This document shows positions 13,474-21,664 of a stretch of 21,718 bases of DNA, in pieces. The stretch lies in IMG/VR virus record IMGVR_UViG_3300032304_000981, positions 1 through 21,718 of that record. One strand, given 5' to 3'. The DNA comes from a virus. Both the position numbers and the translations under genes were made by a program. The notes under the pieces were generated by a model. That model had not been told where the DNA came from and did no database searches. It saw only the letters and a list, made by a program, of their open reading frames with translations. Position 1 is the stretch's first letter. Every line of letters begins with the position of its first letter.

Positions 13474-13731
13474 TTTGTAGGCGATTTGTGGGCGCGTGTT
13501 AGCGGTTTGTAGGCGATTTGTGGGCAAGCGGCGCGGGTCTAAATGCTAGGCTGTATGCGGGTTTTGAGATTTGTAGGCAATGTTGTCATTCATTTGTTAG
13601 AGTTAAGAAAAAAAATATAATATATGGCTGTTTCGCCGTTCGCGCCGGTGGGAAACGCAGAAACGCAAAAAACGCGTAAGGGGTCGGAGCGATTTAAAAC
13701 GCATGACAATATCGCCTACATCGCCTACAAT
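13474..13731. repeat. Iteron-like array of TTTGTRGGC repeats
   Basis: A 20-base sequence (TTTGTAGGCGATTTGTGGGC) occurs perfectly at 13474-13493 and 13506-13525, a 32-base period. Each copy is itself two 11-base units (TTTGTAGGCGA, TTTGTGGGC). A fifth unit is at 13570-13578. Two inverted, slightly diverged units (ATCGCCTACATCGCCTACAA) lie at 13711-13730, just before the next gene. An A/T tract (13605-13625) lies between the direct and inverted copies. This is the form of an initiator-bound replication origin or of a multi-site operator. Which of the two cannot be told from sequence. Confidence 0.65.
13594..13621 (+). promoter_or_regulatory. Possible rightward promoter before the 80-residue gene
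   Basis: TTGTTA (13594-13599) and a perfect TATAAT (13616-13621) are 16 bases apart. The inverted iteron units at 13711-13730 lie in the leader, between this promoter and the gene start at 13767, where a bound protein could block transcription. Confidence 0.45.
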
Positions 13732-13766
13732 TTCTTTATTGATAACTATTTTGGGGAGTTTTGATT

Positions 13767-14009
13767 ATGCCTGCTGGCCGTCCCGCATCGGTTCGTACGC
13801 GATGGTTTACTCGCCCGCTTGACGATCGCGCCCGTTTGCTTTTGGGCGCTGCCGGCGCCGGCGATATATCTGCTGGCTTTTGGAATTCGCTTGATATCTT
13901 CGCCGCTTTGTACGCTCGCGGATATCGTCCGGATATGGATATCGAATTGTTTCTTGATAATCTGAGAGAATTTAACAATTCAAATCAGACGCCAATGGCC
14001 GACGATTGA
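13767..14009 (+). CDS. Hypothetical 80-residue protein, possible regulator
   Basis: The product begins MPAGRPASVRTRWFTRPLDD, a basic N-terminus of the GRP type seen in DNA-binding proteins. Helical segments follow (RARLLLGAAGAGDISAGFWN, LDIFAALYARGY), then an acidic tail (DMDIELFLDNLREFN). The ATG at 13767 has GGGGAG eight bases upstream; the in-frame TTG two codons earlier is less likely. It stands alone between two regulatory-looking non-coding regions and is read away from the iteron-like array, so a regulator or initiator acting on those repeats is a fair guess. No domain is recognised. Confidence 0.6.
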   Translation: MPAGRPASVRTRWFTRPLDDRARLLLGAAGAGDISAGFWNSLDIFAALYARGYRPDMDIELFLDNLREFNNSNQTPMADD

Positions 14010-14385
14010 TGGCCGCCAGGTACCGGCAAAAGGGCCCCTCGCCTTTTCTCATCACGCCATAACTAAATAGCCCACCCCTATCAATTCCTGGCGATCGATA
14101 GTCACCCCTCTCGATCATAGCCGGCGCCTATCAGCCGGTAATCGCCTGCTATATAACGTGCGTTATGTAAAATGCGCCCGATAGCCGGCTGCTATTGATT
14201 TCGTTGCCGTTTTAATAATTATCAGGTTGACAACATAGGGGGGAGGGGGTGTCAGCCTCTATATAATAATTGGGCCACCCTCCAACCCTCTGAAAAAGGG
14301 AAAATGGACTTTTGCCCCCAGTCAGTAGTCTTGTAGCAAAAAAAAGCATACAATCCACGCAGCTTCCCGCTACAGGAAAAAAGCC
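14010..14385. other. Non-coding region before the terminase genes
   Basis: About 375 bases with no supported gene. It contains three dyad-symmetric sites (14117-14195), a G6-A-G5 tract (14238-14249), an isolated TTGACA (14227-14232) and an isolated TATAAT (14262-14267) that are too far apart to form one promoter, and a second -10-like TACAAT (14349-14354). Control of late genes and a packaging site are both plausible here. Confidence 0.6.
14117..14195. repeat. Three dyad-symmetric sites upstream of late genes
   Basis: ATAGCCGGCGCCTAT (14117-14131) and ATAGCCGGCTGCTAT (14181-14195) match at 13 of 15 positions and each has inverted ends. Between them, ATAACGTGCGTTAT (14153-14166) is a perfect palindrome with a two-base centre. 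Clustered dyads of this size are typical dimer-binding operators. Confidence 0.5.
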
Positions 14386-14691
14386 ATGCCAGCACCGATT
14401 AAAGATCCGCCATACGTGCCGCCAGCGACGCTGCCAAAGACTGACAATCAGCGCATCAAAGAATTGAAGAAGATGCTGATTGAAGGCCAAGGCGAGCAAG
14501 TCGTCCAGAAGGTACTAGACATCGCGTTAGAGGATGGCCACCCAGGCCAGATGGCAGCGCTGAAGATGTGCATGGACCGCGCACTGCCTGCCAGTATGTT
14601 TGAGAAGACCGCCGCCCAACGCAGCGCGATCAACATCACCATCTCGGGGCTGACCAGCCCACCCGAACTAAAGGACATCATCGATGGATAA
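14386..14691 (+). CDS. Probable terminase small-subunit-like protein
   Basis: A 101-residue protein directly ahead of the packaging genes. A proline-rich N-terminus (MPAPIKDPPYVPPATLP) is followed by helices including VVQKVLDIALEDGHPGQMAA and LKMCMDRALP. The last is the pattern found in DUF5681-like small proteins that precede the large terminase (ALRLCLDRxLP). It would recognise phage DNA for packaging. AGGA lies before the ATG at 14386, and its end overlaps the next gene by eight bases. Position and motif support the call; the sequence is too short for certainty. Confidence 0.55.
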   Translation: MPAPIKDPPYVPPATLPKTDNQRIKELKKMLIEGQGEQVVQKVLDIALEDGHPGQMAALKMCMDRALPASMFEKTAAQRSAINITISGLTSPPELKDIIDG

Positions 14692-15184
14692 CTGGATATC
14701 CCAATACGAAAAGTTTAGCGCCACGCCTTGGGCACCGACGCAGCTCTCAGACAAAGAAGAGAAGCAGTTCCAGAAATGGCTGCAAAGCACCAAATTGTTT
14801 TCGTCCGTCAAACCTTACTTGGCGCAGGACGCCGGCGTGCCGGTAGAAAAGTTGAGCAATTCGCAAGCAATCAAAATGATGCTTGAACGGCCCGACTATG
14901 ACTATCGCGGCGCCTGGAAAGCCGGCATTACCGAAGTTATCAGTCCTTACGACAACCGCCCGCACTGGCCATCCGCTACGCCGGAAGGGCGCATGTTAAA
15001 AGACCCCACCCACCCCACCGCGTGGAAAGAGTTCTTCATGCGGCAGTACAACAAAGACCCAGACGAGTTGGGGCTAGACACCCTAGACAAGGCGCGCATG
15101 TGGCAGCAACAGCAGCAAATGCCCGCGTCAGCGCCACCCCGACCAGCGTTTGTGTACCAAGATCCGTTTGGCGTGCCGTTCTGA
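14684..15184 (+). CDS. Conserved phage protein between terminase subunits, unknown function
   Basis: A 166-residue protein starting MDNWISQYEKFSATPWAPTQ. The middle part (PDYDYRGAWKAG, HWPSATPEGRMLK, HPTAWKEFFMRQYNKDPDEL) is rich in tryptophan, tyrosine and histidine and looks conserved, and the C-terminal end is Q- and P-rich. It overlaps the small-terminase-like gene by eight bases, and its stop overlaps the large terminase ATG by one base (TGATG), so all three are translated together. A packaging or head-assembly role is likely from context; no fold is recognised. Confidence 0.8.
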   Translation: MDNWISQYEKFSATPWAPTQLSDKEEKQFQKWLQSTKLFSSVKPYLAQDAGVPVEKLSNSQAIKMMLERPDYDYRGAWKAGITEVISPYDNRPHWPSATPEGRMLKDPTHPTAWKEFFMRQYNKDPDELGLDTLDKARMWQQQQQMPASAPPRPAFVYQDPFGVPF

Positions 15185-16443
15185 TGTCGGACCTTAACTT
15201 CCAGCTGCTCCCGTGGCAGCAAGAAGTCTTCAACGACAACACACGCTTCAAGGTGGTCGCAGCTGGCCGGCGTTGTGGCAAGTCGAGGTTAGCAGCCACT
15301 ACGCTGTTAATCGAGGGGCTGCGCTGCCCACCGGGTTCAGCGGTCTTGTACGTGGCGCCCACCAACGGACAGGCGCGCCAGATTATCTGGAACGTCTTGC
15401 TGGATCTGGGTCGGGAAGTGATCGCCGGCAGTCATGTGAACAACCAAGACATCACGCTGATCAACGGCGCGGTGATCTACGTGCGAGGCGCGGATCGCCC
15501 AGACACCTTGCGAGGTGTTAGCTTGACCTACGCCGTGCTGGACGAGGTCGCCGACATTAAGCCAGAAGCTTGGGAGCAGGTCATCCGCGCGTCGCTGTCG
15601 GATAAGAAAGGGCGAGGTCTGTTCATCGGCACGCCCAAGGGCAGGAACTGGTTCAACGACCTGTACAAGTTAGGGCAATCAGGCGAGGACGAGGATTGGA
15701 AGAGCTGGCACTTCACGACCAAAGACAACCCGCTGATCGACCCGAAGGAAATCGAGTCAGCAAAAAAGACGCTATCGACGTTTGCATTTAAGCAAGAGTA
15801 CATGGCAAGCTTCGACAACGCCGGATCTGACATTTTCAAAGAGGAATGGATCAAGCACGGCGAAGAGCCGGAGTACGGCAGCTACTTCGTGGCCGTGGAC
15901 TTGGCAGGATTTGAGGAAGTGGCCAAGCAGGCAGCGAACTCGAAGAAGCGGCTGGATGAGACGGCGATTGCGATCGTGAAAGTGACAGACGACGGCAAGT
16001 GGTTCGTGAAAGACATCCAGCACGGGCGTTGGGACATCCGTGAGACGGCGGCTAAGATTCTCATGGCCATGCGCGACTACCGGCCTTTGAGCGTCGGGAT
16101 CGAGCGCGGCGCGTTAAAAAACGCGGTTTTGCCGTATTTGAGTGACTTAATGCGCAAGAATAATGTATATTCTCACATAGTTGATCTCACGCATGGTAAC
16201 CGGAAAAAGGCTGACCGGATCATCTGGAGCCTCCAGGGTCGGTTCGAGCATGGCAGGATCGTGCTGAACCAAGAAGGTGATTTTGAGACCTTTCTTGACC
16301 AGCTGTTGATGTTTCCAGCGCAAGGCGTCCACGATGACCTACCCGACGCGCTCTCTTACATTGACCAGCTGGCGGTGACTTCCTACTTCGAAGGCGATGC
16401 CGACGATGACTGGGAGCCGATAGACGTAATTTCTGGGGTGTAA
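15184..16443 (+). CDS. terL: Terminase large subunit
   Basis: The ATP-driven DNA packaging motor, 419 residues. The ATPase domain has Walker A AGRRCGKS (27-34) and Walker B YAVLDE (116-121), followed by a coupling segment near FIGTPKG (147-153). The nuclease domain shows the RNase H-like acidic set: VDLAG (D239), GIERG (E307) and HDDLPDAL (D384, D385). Length and motif order are normal. The ATG at 15184 gives the expected N-terminus (MSDLNFQLLPWQQEVF); longer in-frame starts would lie inside the preceding gene. It acts with the small subunit and the portal encoded next door. Confidence 0.96.
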   Translation: MSDLNFQLLPWQQEVFNDNTRFKVVAAGRRCGKSRLAATTLLIEGLRCPPGSAVLYVAPTNGQARQIIWNVLLDLGREVIAGSHVNNQDITLINGAVIYVRGADRPDTLRGVSLTYAVLDEVADIKPEAWEQVIRASLSDKKGRGLFIGTPKGRNWFNDLYKLGQSGEDEDWKSWHFTTKDNPLIDPKEIESAKKTLSTFAFKQEYMASFDNAGSDIFKEEWIKHGEEPEYGSYFVAVDLAGFEEVAKQAANSKKRLDETAIAIVKVTDDGKWFVKDIQHGRWDIRETAAKILMAMRDYRPLSVGIERGALKNAVLPYLSDLMRKNNVYSHIVDLTHGNRKKADRIIWSLQGRFEHGRIVLNQEGDFETFLDQLLMFPAQGVHDDLPDALSYIDQLAVTSYFEGDADDDWEPIDVISGV

Positions 16444-16444
16444 G

Positions 16445-18493
16445 ATGGATCGAAACGATTTTGACGAACCCACGGAAAACGATAAAGAGCTTATCGATTT
16501 CGTGGTTCAGCATTGCGACCGCTGGCGCGATTACCGTAATGTGAACTTCCTCCCGCAATGGGAAGAATATGAGCGCATCTTCCGTGGCGAGTGGGCCGTT
16601 GAAGACAAGACACGCGACTCCGAGCGCTCCCGTATTGTGACTCCAATGACCCAACAAGCCGTTGAGACGCGCCATGCAGAGATCATGGAAGCGATCTTCG
16701 GTTCTGGGGAATACTTCGACATCAAGGACGATATTAAAGACATCGACGGCAACCCGATGGATGTCGAGATGATCAAGCTCCAGATGATGGAGGATCTGAA
16801 GAAAGACAAGTTTAGGAAGTACGTCGATCAGATTGAGTTGTTGGCTGCGATTTATGGCACGGGTATTGCCGAGATTACAACAACAATGGAGAAGGAATAC
16901 ATCCCAGCGACCCAACCGATCCCCGGCATGGCTGGCCAAGCGGCCATCGGCGTGCAAGAGGTGGAGCGCGTCTCGGTCAAACCCATACCGGTGAACCCGA
17001 AGAATTTCTTGTGGGACCCGAACGGCACGACGGTGGACGACTGTATGGGTGTCGCGATTGAGAAGTACGTGTCGATCCACAAGGTGGTAGCTAACATTGA
17101 GAAGGGCGTCTATCGTAAGGTCAATATCGTGCCGACCTACGACGACACCGATTTGGAGCCCACACAAGAGGTCAGTCAGTACCAGAACGAGAAGGTCAAA
17201 CTGCTGACCTACTACGGCCTAGTGCCGAAAGAGTATCTGGCTAAGCTGGACAAAGAAGACGAGGAGATGGTCGATCTGTTCCCGGACGATTCAGTAGCCG
17301 AGGATTACAGCGACTTGGTGGAAGCGATCGTTGTTATCGGTAACGACGGCATGCTGTTAAAAGCCGAAGAGAACCCGTACATGATGAAGGATCGTCCGGT
17401 ATTGACCTACCAGGACGACACGGTGCCCAACCGGCTGCCTGGCCGTGGGACGGTGGAGAAAGCCTACAATATGCAAAAGGCGATCGATGCGCAGGTGAGA
17501 ACGCATCTGGACTCGCTGGCGTTAACAGCAGTGCCGATGGTGGCGATGGACGCCACACGCCTGCCACGCGGTGCAAAGTTCGAAGTGCGGCCGGGTAAGG
17601 CGTTTATGACCAACGGCAACCCAAGCGAGATCTTGTTCCCGTTCAAGTTTGGTCAAACCGATGGTAGCAACTTAACTACAGCGCAGGCGTTCGAGCGCAT
17701 GCTGCTGCAAGCCACAGGCACACTGGACAGCCAAGGCATGGTCACGCAGGTAGCCAGAGACGGCGGCAACGCCGGCATGTCGATGGCAGTGGCAACGATC
17801 ATTAAGAAGTACAAGCGCACGCTGGTGAACTTCCAGGAAGACTTCCTGATTCCGTTTATCAAAAAAGCAGCATTTAGGTACATGCAGTTTGATCCAGAGC
17901 GCTATCCGTCGGTGGACTTGAACTTCATCCCGACCGCCACACTGGGCATCATCGCCCGCGAGTACGAGCAGGCGCAGTTTATTGCGCTCCTGCAGACACT
18001 GGGTCCTGACACGCCGGTGCTGCCACTGATTCTGAAAGGGATCGTGGCCAACAGCTCGCTGTCTAACCGCATGGAACTGATGGAGTCCTTGACGCAGATG
18101 GCGCAGCCGAACCCTGAAGCGCAGGCAGCGCAGCAGATGCAACAGCAGCTGGCCATGCAAGCGGCTCAGTCGCAGATCGCGGTCAACCAGACACAGGCTG
18201 AGCGCAACCGGGCTGAAGCGATCAACACCACGATTGAAACGAAATTGAAGCCAATCGAGGTGCAGAGCAAGATTATGGCGGCCAATACGCAGAATCTGCC
18301 CAATGACGCTGAGCTAGCGTCCAAAGAATTCGACAAACGGGTCAAGATTGCTGAGTTAATGTTGAAAGAAGCCGACATTAAGAACAAATCGAAGATCGTC
18401 GAGATGCAGATGGCGGAAAAGCAAAACAAGATCAGCGGTATGGAAGAGGATTTCTTGGCTGAATTGACCAAGGAGCTGTCTGGTGGACGTTGA
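16445..18493 (+). CDS. Portal protein, long P22-like type
   Basis: A 682-residue portal that would form the dodecameric ring at one head vertex, through which DNA enters and leaves. Residues 1-100 contain the usual helical start (DYRNVNFLPQWEEYERIFRG, then RSRIVTPMTQQAVETRHAEI). The middle holds the typical stem-wing region (VDQIELLAAIYGTGIAEI). From about residue 555 the protein becomes Q- and A-rich (QAAQQMQQQLAMQAAQ) and then a long charged helix to the end, like the C-terminal barrel of P22-type portals. The length is close to P22 gp1 and much longer than HK97-type portals, which favours a podovirus. It starts two bases after the terminase stop. Confidence 0.9.
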   Translation: MDRNDFDEPTENDKELIDFVVQHCDRWRDYRNVNFLPQWEEYERIFRGEWAVEDKTRDSERSRIVTPMTQQAVETRHAEIMEAIFGSGEYFDIKDDIKDIDGNPMDVEMIKLQMMEDLKKDKFRKYVDQIELLAAIYGTGIAEITTTMEKEYIPATQPIPGMAGQAAIGVQEVERVSVKPIPVNPKNFLWDPNGTTVDDCMGVAIEKYVSIHKVVANIEKGVYRKVNIVPTYDDTDLEPTQEVSQYQNEKVKLLTYYGLVPKEYLAKLDKEDEEMVDLFPDDSVAEDYSDLVEAIVVIGNDGMLLKAEENPYMMKDRPVLTYQDDTVPNRLPGRGTVEKAYNMQKAIDAQVRTHLDSLALTAVPMVAMDATRLPRGAKFEVRPGKAFMTNGNPSEILFPFKFGQTDGSNLTTAQAFERMLLQATGTLDSQGMVTQVARDGGNAGMSMAVATIIKKYKRTLVNFQEDFLIPFIKKAAFRYMQFDPERYPSVDLNFIPTATLGIIAREYEQAQFIALLQTLGPDTPVLPLILKGIVANSSLSNRMELMESLTQMAQPNPEAQAAQQMQQQLAMQAAQSQIAVNQTQAERNRAEAINTTIETKLKPIEVQSKIMAANTQNLPNDAELASKEFDKRVKIAELMLKEADIKNKSKIVEMQMAEKQNKISGMEEDFLAELTKELSGGR

Positions 18494-20294
18494 AAGCCTA
18501 GCTAAGCAGTTAATCCTGCAGAACATGACGCCAGAGCAGCAGACTGCTGTTCTGGAGTCGGTTCGTGCAACGCTCCAAGAGGCCAGAGGCAACCAGAAAC
18601 GACGGGTAAGTGAGAACGTCGGGGTGGTGGTCGATGCGCTACGGAAGATTGAAGCCGATATTCGGGCGAAATACGACGATCTAGGCAACAAAATCACGGC
18701 TCGAGTCAACTCGATACGTGATGGACGTGACGGAACCAACGGATCGGACGGCCGAGATGGCTTAGATGGCCGTCCAGGCCGTGATGGCGCTCAAGGACCG
18801 GCTGGTCCGGCAGGTCGAGACGGTGTGAATGGCGTAGATGGCGTCGATGGGGTGTCTGTCACGGATGCCAAGATCGATTTCGACGGATCTTTGGTGATTT
18901 CGCTCTCAAACGGGCGTGAAATCAACGTCGGTGAGGTGGTTGCACCCGATGTAGCCGAGAAAATTCGTATTGTCGCCAATGGTGGTGGCACCTCGCAGAC
19001 GGTCATTGATGCTTTGGCGTCATTACAGACACAAATCAACAACATTTACCCTAGCCAGACAGGCAATGCAGGTAAGTTTCTCACAACCAACGGAACGGCT
19101 GTTTCGTGGGCATCAGTAGCTGGCGGCCTGTCCTACCAAGGTACGTGGAATGCGTCTGCAAATACGCCAACTTTAGCTTCCGGTGTGGGGGTTAATGGGT
19201 ATTACTACATCGTAGCGACTGCTGGCTCAACGAATCTGGACGGCATTACTGACTGGCAGATTGGTGATTGGTTGATGTTCAATGGCACGGTCTGGCAGAA
19301 GATCGACCAGTCGAACTTAGTCACTTCGGTCAACGGCCAAACGGGTGCGGTCAGTCTGACGACAACTAATATCAACGAAGGTACTAACCAATACTATTTG
19401 GATTCGCGCGCTAGGTCGGCTATCAGCGCAGGTACGGGCATTAGTTACAGTTCATCTACTGGCGTTGTCACAAACAGCGCTCCCGATCAAACCGTTGTCT
19501 TGACCGGCGGCACAGGCATTAACACCAGCGGCACATACCCTAGTTTTACGATTACTAATAGCGCCCCAGACCAGACGGTGGCTTTGACGGGCGCAGGCAC
19601 CACCAACATCACAGGCACATACCCTAATTTCACCATCACGTCGAACGATCAGTTTGCCGGTACGGTAACCAGTGTTGGTGGCACCGGTACGGTTAACGGT
19701 ATTAGCCTCTCAGGCACGGTCACATCCAGCGGCAGCCTGACACTGGGCGGCACGTTGTCTGGTGTTAGCCTGTCAACGCAAGTTAGCGGCACGCTGCCGA
19801 TCGCCAATGGCGGTACTGGCCAGACAACGGCTGTTGCGGCCTTTGATGCACTGGCACCGACGACGACTAAGGGTGACTTGATTGTCAATGATGGGACTGA
19901 CAATATCCGCTTGGCAGTTGGCACTAACAACTATGTTCTGACGGCTGATTCTACACAGGCTTCCGGTGTGAAGTGGGCGACAGTGGCTGTAGGCACGACG
20001 GTCGCAGACGACACCACCACGAACGCAAGCTACTACCCAACGTTTGCAACGGCAACCAGTGGTACGTTCTCGACTGCTACGGTATCCAGCACTAAGCTAA
20101 CCTACAACCCGTCGTTGGGTGACTTGAGAGCGACACAATTAGCCGCTTCCAACGGCATCATGTTCACCAACCAGACGATCAATACGTCAGTGACGTTTCC
20201 CACTGGCTACGATGGCATCAGCGGTAGAAACTCAACAATTGCCTCTGGCGTAACGGTGACGGTGCCAAGCGGCGCCACCTGGACGATTGTGTAA
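18483..20294 (+). CDS. Collagen-containing tail-fibre-like protein
   Basis: A 603-residue repetitive structural protein. Residues 1-78 are helical and probably form the attachment end. Residues 81-125 are 15 consecutive collagen-type Gly-x-y triplets (GRDGTNGSDGRDGLDGRPGR and on), which would form a trimeric stalk. A beta-rich, glycine- and threonine-rich region follows, with fibre motifs such as GNAGKFLTTNGTAVSW and GTLPIANGGTGQTT. Residues 331-358 and 359-386 are a tandem 28-residue repeat. The GTG at 18483 has AAGGAG about eight bases upstream and overlaps the portal end by 11 bases. No enzymatic domain or self-cleaving C-terminal chaperone is seen. A host-binding fibre is likely, but a head fibre is possible given its place next to the portal. 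Confidence 0.82.
   Translation: MDVESLAKQLILQNMTPEQQTAVLESVRATLQEARGNQKRRVSENVGVVVDALRKIEADIRAKYDDLGNKITARVNSIRDGRDGTNGSDGRDGLDGRPGRDGAQGPAGPAGRDGVNGVDGVDGVSVTDAKIDFDGSLVISLSNGREINVGEVVAPDVAEKIRIVANGGGTSQTVIDALASLQTQINNIYPSQTGNAGKFLTTNGTAVSWASVAGGLSYQGTWNASANTPTLASGVGVNGYYYIVATAGSTNLDGITDWQIGDWLMFNGTVWQKIDQSNLVTSVNGQTGAVSLTTTNINEGTNQYYLDSRARSAISAGTGISYSSSTGVVTNSAPDQTVVLTGGTGINTSGTYPSFTITNSAPDQTVALTGAGTTNITGTYPNFTITSNDQFAGTVTSVGGTGTVNGISLSGTVTSSGSLTLGGTLSGVSLSTQVSGTLPIANGGTGQTTAVAAFDALAPTTTKGDLIVNDGTDNIRLAVGTNNYVLTADSTQASGVKWATVAVGTTVADDTTTNASYYPTFATATSGTFSTATVSSTKLTYNPSLGDLRATQLAASNGIMFTNQTINTSVTFPTGYDGISGRNSTIASGVTVTVPSGATWTIV
19473..19640 (+). repeat. Tandem 84-base repeat inside the fibre gene
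   Basis: Two adjacent units, 19473-19556 and 19557-19640, each encode 28 residues starting NSAPDQTV and ending FTIT. They differ at several codons, so the duplication is not very recent. Confidence 0.75.
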
Positions 20295-20303
20295 GGAACG
20301 ATT

Positions 20304-20684
20304 ATGCCAATGACATTAAGCGGAGATGGGACGATTACAGGACTAGCGGTAGGTGGTCTGCCTGATGCTACGGTTACATCAGCGGAATTAGCAACGGCTG
20401 TGCAGCCCATTGGTGTTGGCCAGACTTGGACAAACGTAACAAGTAGTAGAGCGCTGTCTACCACATACACAAACTCTACAGGAAGGCCAATTCAGTTATA
20501 CATAGTTTGTACCGGTGGAAATTCAAACGGTGCGGCAGTCACAATAGGCGGGGTAACTCCAGCGTTCGTATATACAAACGTTGCGGGTGGTCGTGTAGCA
20601 CTTTTTGTAATTATTCCAAGCGGAGTAACGTACTTACTTGGCGATTCAGGCGCAACAATTCATTCTTGGTGGGAATTACGTTAG
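20304..20684 (+). CDS. Short tail-fibre-type protein
   Basis: A 126-residue protein beginning MPMTLSGDGTITGLAVGGLP, an N-terminus often found in short phage fibre proteins. Residues 40-126 form a beta-rich C-terminal domain (TYTNSTGRPIQLYIVCTGG, RVALFVIIPSGVTYLL, then SWWELR) suited to receptor binding. AAGGAA precedes the ATG at 20304, nine bases after the fibre gene stop. It may be an interchangeable receptor-binding tip for the fibre or a separate short fibre. Confidence 0.72.
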   Translation: MPMTLSGDGTITGLAVGGLPDATVTSAELATAVQPIGVGQTWTNVTSSRALSTTYTNSTGRPIQLYIVCTGGNSNGAAVTIGGVTPAFVYTNVAGGRVALFVIIPSGVTYLLGDSGATIHSWWELR

Positions 20685-20693
20685 GAATTAAGT

Positions 20694-20957
20694 ATGCCTC
20701 ATTTTAAAAATATAAATAACGAATTATTCTGGCTTGATGATGGTGATGATCCTGCTGTCTGGCTTCCTAATTGCACATTAATTACAGACGAAGAAGCTGA
20801 TGCTTTACGGCCAGCACCTACTTACGCGCAAAAACGTGCAATAGAGTACCCGCCAGTTACAGACTATATTGATGGCGTAGTAAAAGGTGACCAAGCGCAG
20901 ATTGATGCGTACATTGCAGCCTGTCTTGCAGTAAAAGTTAAATACCCAAAGGTTTAA
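20694..20957 (+). CDS. Tail-fibre-associated or assembly-type small protein
   Basis: An 87-residue protein. The first half begins MPHFKNINNELFWLDDGDDP. The second half has AQKRAIEYPPVTDYIDGVVK followed by GDQAQIDAYIAACLAVKVKY, a pattern common in small proteins encoded beside phage fibres and thought to help fibre folding or attachment. AGGA precedes the ATG at 20694. It lies between two short fibre genes, which supports a fibre-linked role; the chaperone idea is inference. Confidence 0.65.
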   Translation: MPHFKNINNELFWLDDGDDPAVWLPNCTLITDEEADALRPAPTYAQKRAIEYPPVTDYIDGVVKGDQAQIDAYIAACLAVKVKYPKV

Positions 20958-20959
20958 CT

Positions 20960-21460
20960 ATGTCATTGAAACTAAATTCATCTGGTGGTGGTAGCGTACT
21001 GTTGCAGGAGCCTAGTACGGCTTCTAATCGCACCTTAACGCTGCCTGATGCAACGACTACAGCAGTCGGAACTGATGCTACTCAAACGCTATCAAATAAG
21101 ACGTTTTCAGGGGCGCAGACATTTGGTACAGCTTCGTTTGCAGAGCCGAGTGGATCAGCACCATTGTTTGCAGCTAGAGCATGGGTCAACTTTAACGGCA
21201 CAGGTACAGTAGCTATTCGTGCTAGTGGAAATGTGTCGAGTATTACGGATAACAATACTGGTGACTATACGATTAATTTTACAACTGCAATGTCTGATAC
21301 AAATTTTGCTGCCATTGGCTCTAATGGATCAGATGTCGCAAGCGGTATATTGGAAGTTAACGGCACTAAAACAGTTTCTAGTCAGCGGGTACTTTCAAAG
21401 AATGGCACAAACAATACAACCGCTGACCAGTCTCTTATTTCAGTCGCTATTTTCCGCTAA
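20960..21460 (+). CDS. Short tail-fibre-type protein
   Basis: A 166-residue protein beginning MSLKLNSSGGGSVLLQEPST and then ASNRTLTLPDATTTAVGTDA, followed by TQTLSNKTFSG. These are standard phage fibre motifs. The C-terminal two thirds are beta-rich (WVNFNGTGTVAIRASGNVSS, TGDYTINFTTAMSDTNFAAI) and would be the receptor-binding part. It starts two bases after the previous stop. It is more A- and T-rich than the replication genes, as expected for exchangeable fibre modules. Confidence 0.8.
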   Translation: MSLKLNSSGGGSVLLQEPSTASNRTLTLPDATTTAVGTDATQTLSNKTFSGAQTFGTASFAEPSGSAPLFAARAWVNFNGTGTVAIRASGNVSSITDNNTGDYTINFTTAMSDTNFAAIGSNGSDVASGILEVNGTKTVSSQRVLSKNGTNNTTADQSLISVAIFR

Positions 21461-21472
21461 CAAGGAGTAACA

Positions 21473-21664
21473 GTGAACTCTCGCATAATTTACCCAACAG
21501 ATGACGGTGGTGTTGCTGTCATTATCCCAGCCGCTGAGTGTGGCTTAACCATTGAAGAAATCGCTGCTAAGGACGTACCAGCAGGTAAGCCTTATGAGAT
21601 CGTAGACGTAGCGGATATTCCTTCAGATCGTACATTTAGAGGGGCTTGGTCATGGGCATCGTAA
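21473..21664 (+). CDS. Small fibre-module protein, unknown function
   Basis: A 63-residue protein read from GTG at 21473 with AAGGAG six bases upstream. It begins MNSRIIYPTDDGGVAVIIPA and ends SDRTFRGAWSWAS. It is acidic and soluble with no membrane segment. Similar small proteins occur next to phage tail fibres, possibly as assembly factors. Its end overlaps the next gene by 13 bases. Confidence 0.68.
   Translation: MNSRIIYPTDDGGVAVIIPAAECGLTIEEIAAKDVPAGKPYEIVDVADIPSDRTFRGAWSWAS

Larger units (their letters stand above)
13364..13766. other. Divergent control region between the cassette and the 80-residue gene
   Basis: Four hundred bases without a convincing gene. It holds, from left to right, the cassette promoter and its direct repeat, the iteron-like array, an A/T-rich tract, a possible rightward promoter and the ribosome binding site GGGGAG (13753-13758). 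The plus-strand sequence is T- and G-rich on the left and A-rich near 13610. Confidence 0.7.

Noticed and set aside
13474-13525. Direct repeats as a CRISPR array
   Set aside because: Only two 20-base copies with a 12-base gap, internal sub-repeats and no spacer pattern; no cas genes nearby. The Cas4-like protein belongs to the phage DUF2800 family.
14031-14052. AAAAGG and CCTTTT as a terminator after the 80-residue gene
   Set aside because: The stem is only six pairs, partly A-T, with a large loop and a short T-run; too weak to call.
14227-14267. TTGACA and TATAAT as one late promoter
   Set aside because: They are 29 bases apart, far from the 16-18 needed, and no other -35 lies at the right distance from the TATAAT.
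16220-17167. A 315-codon minus-strand frame inside the terminase and portal genes
   Set aside because: It is opposite two well-supported genes, contains no recognisable motif and has no promoter or ribosome binding site.
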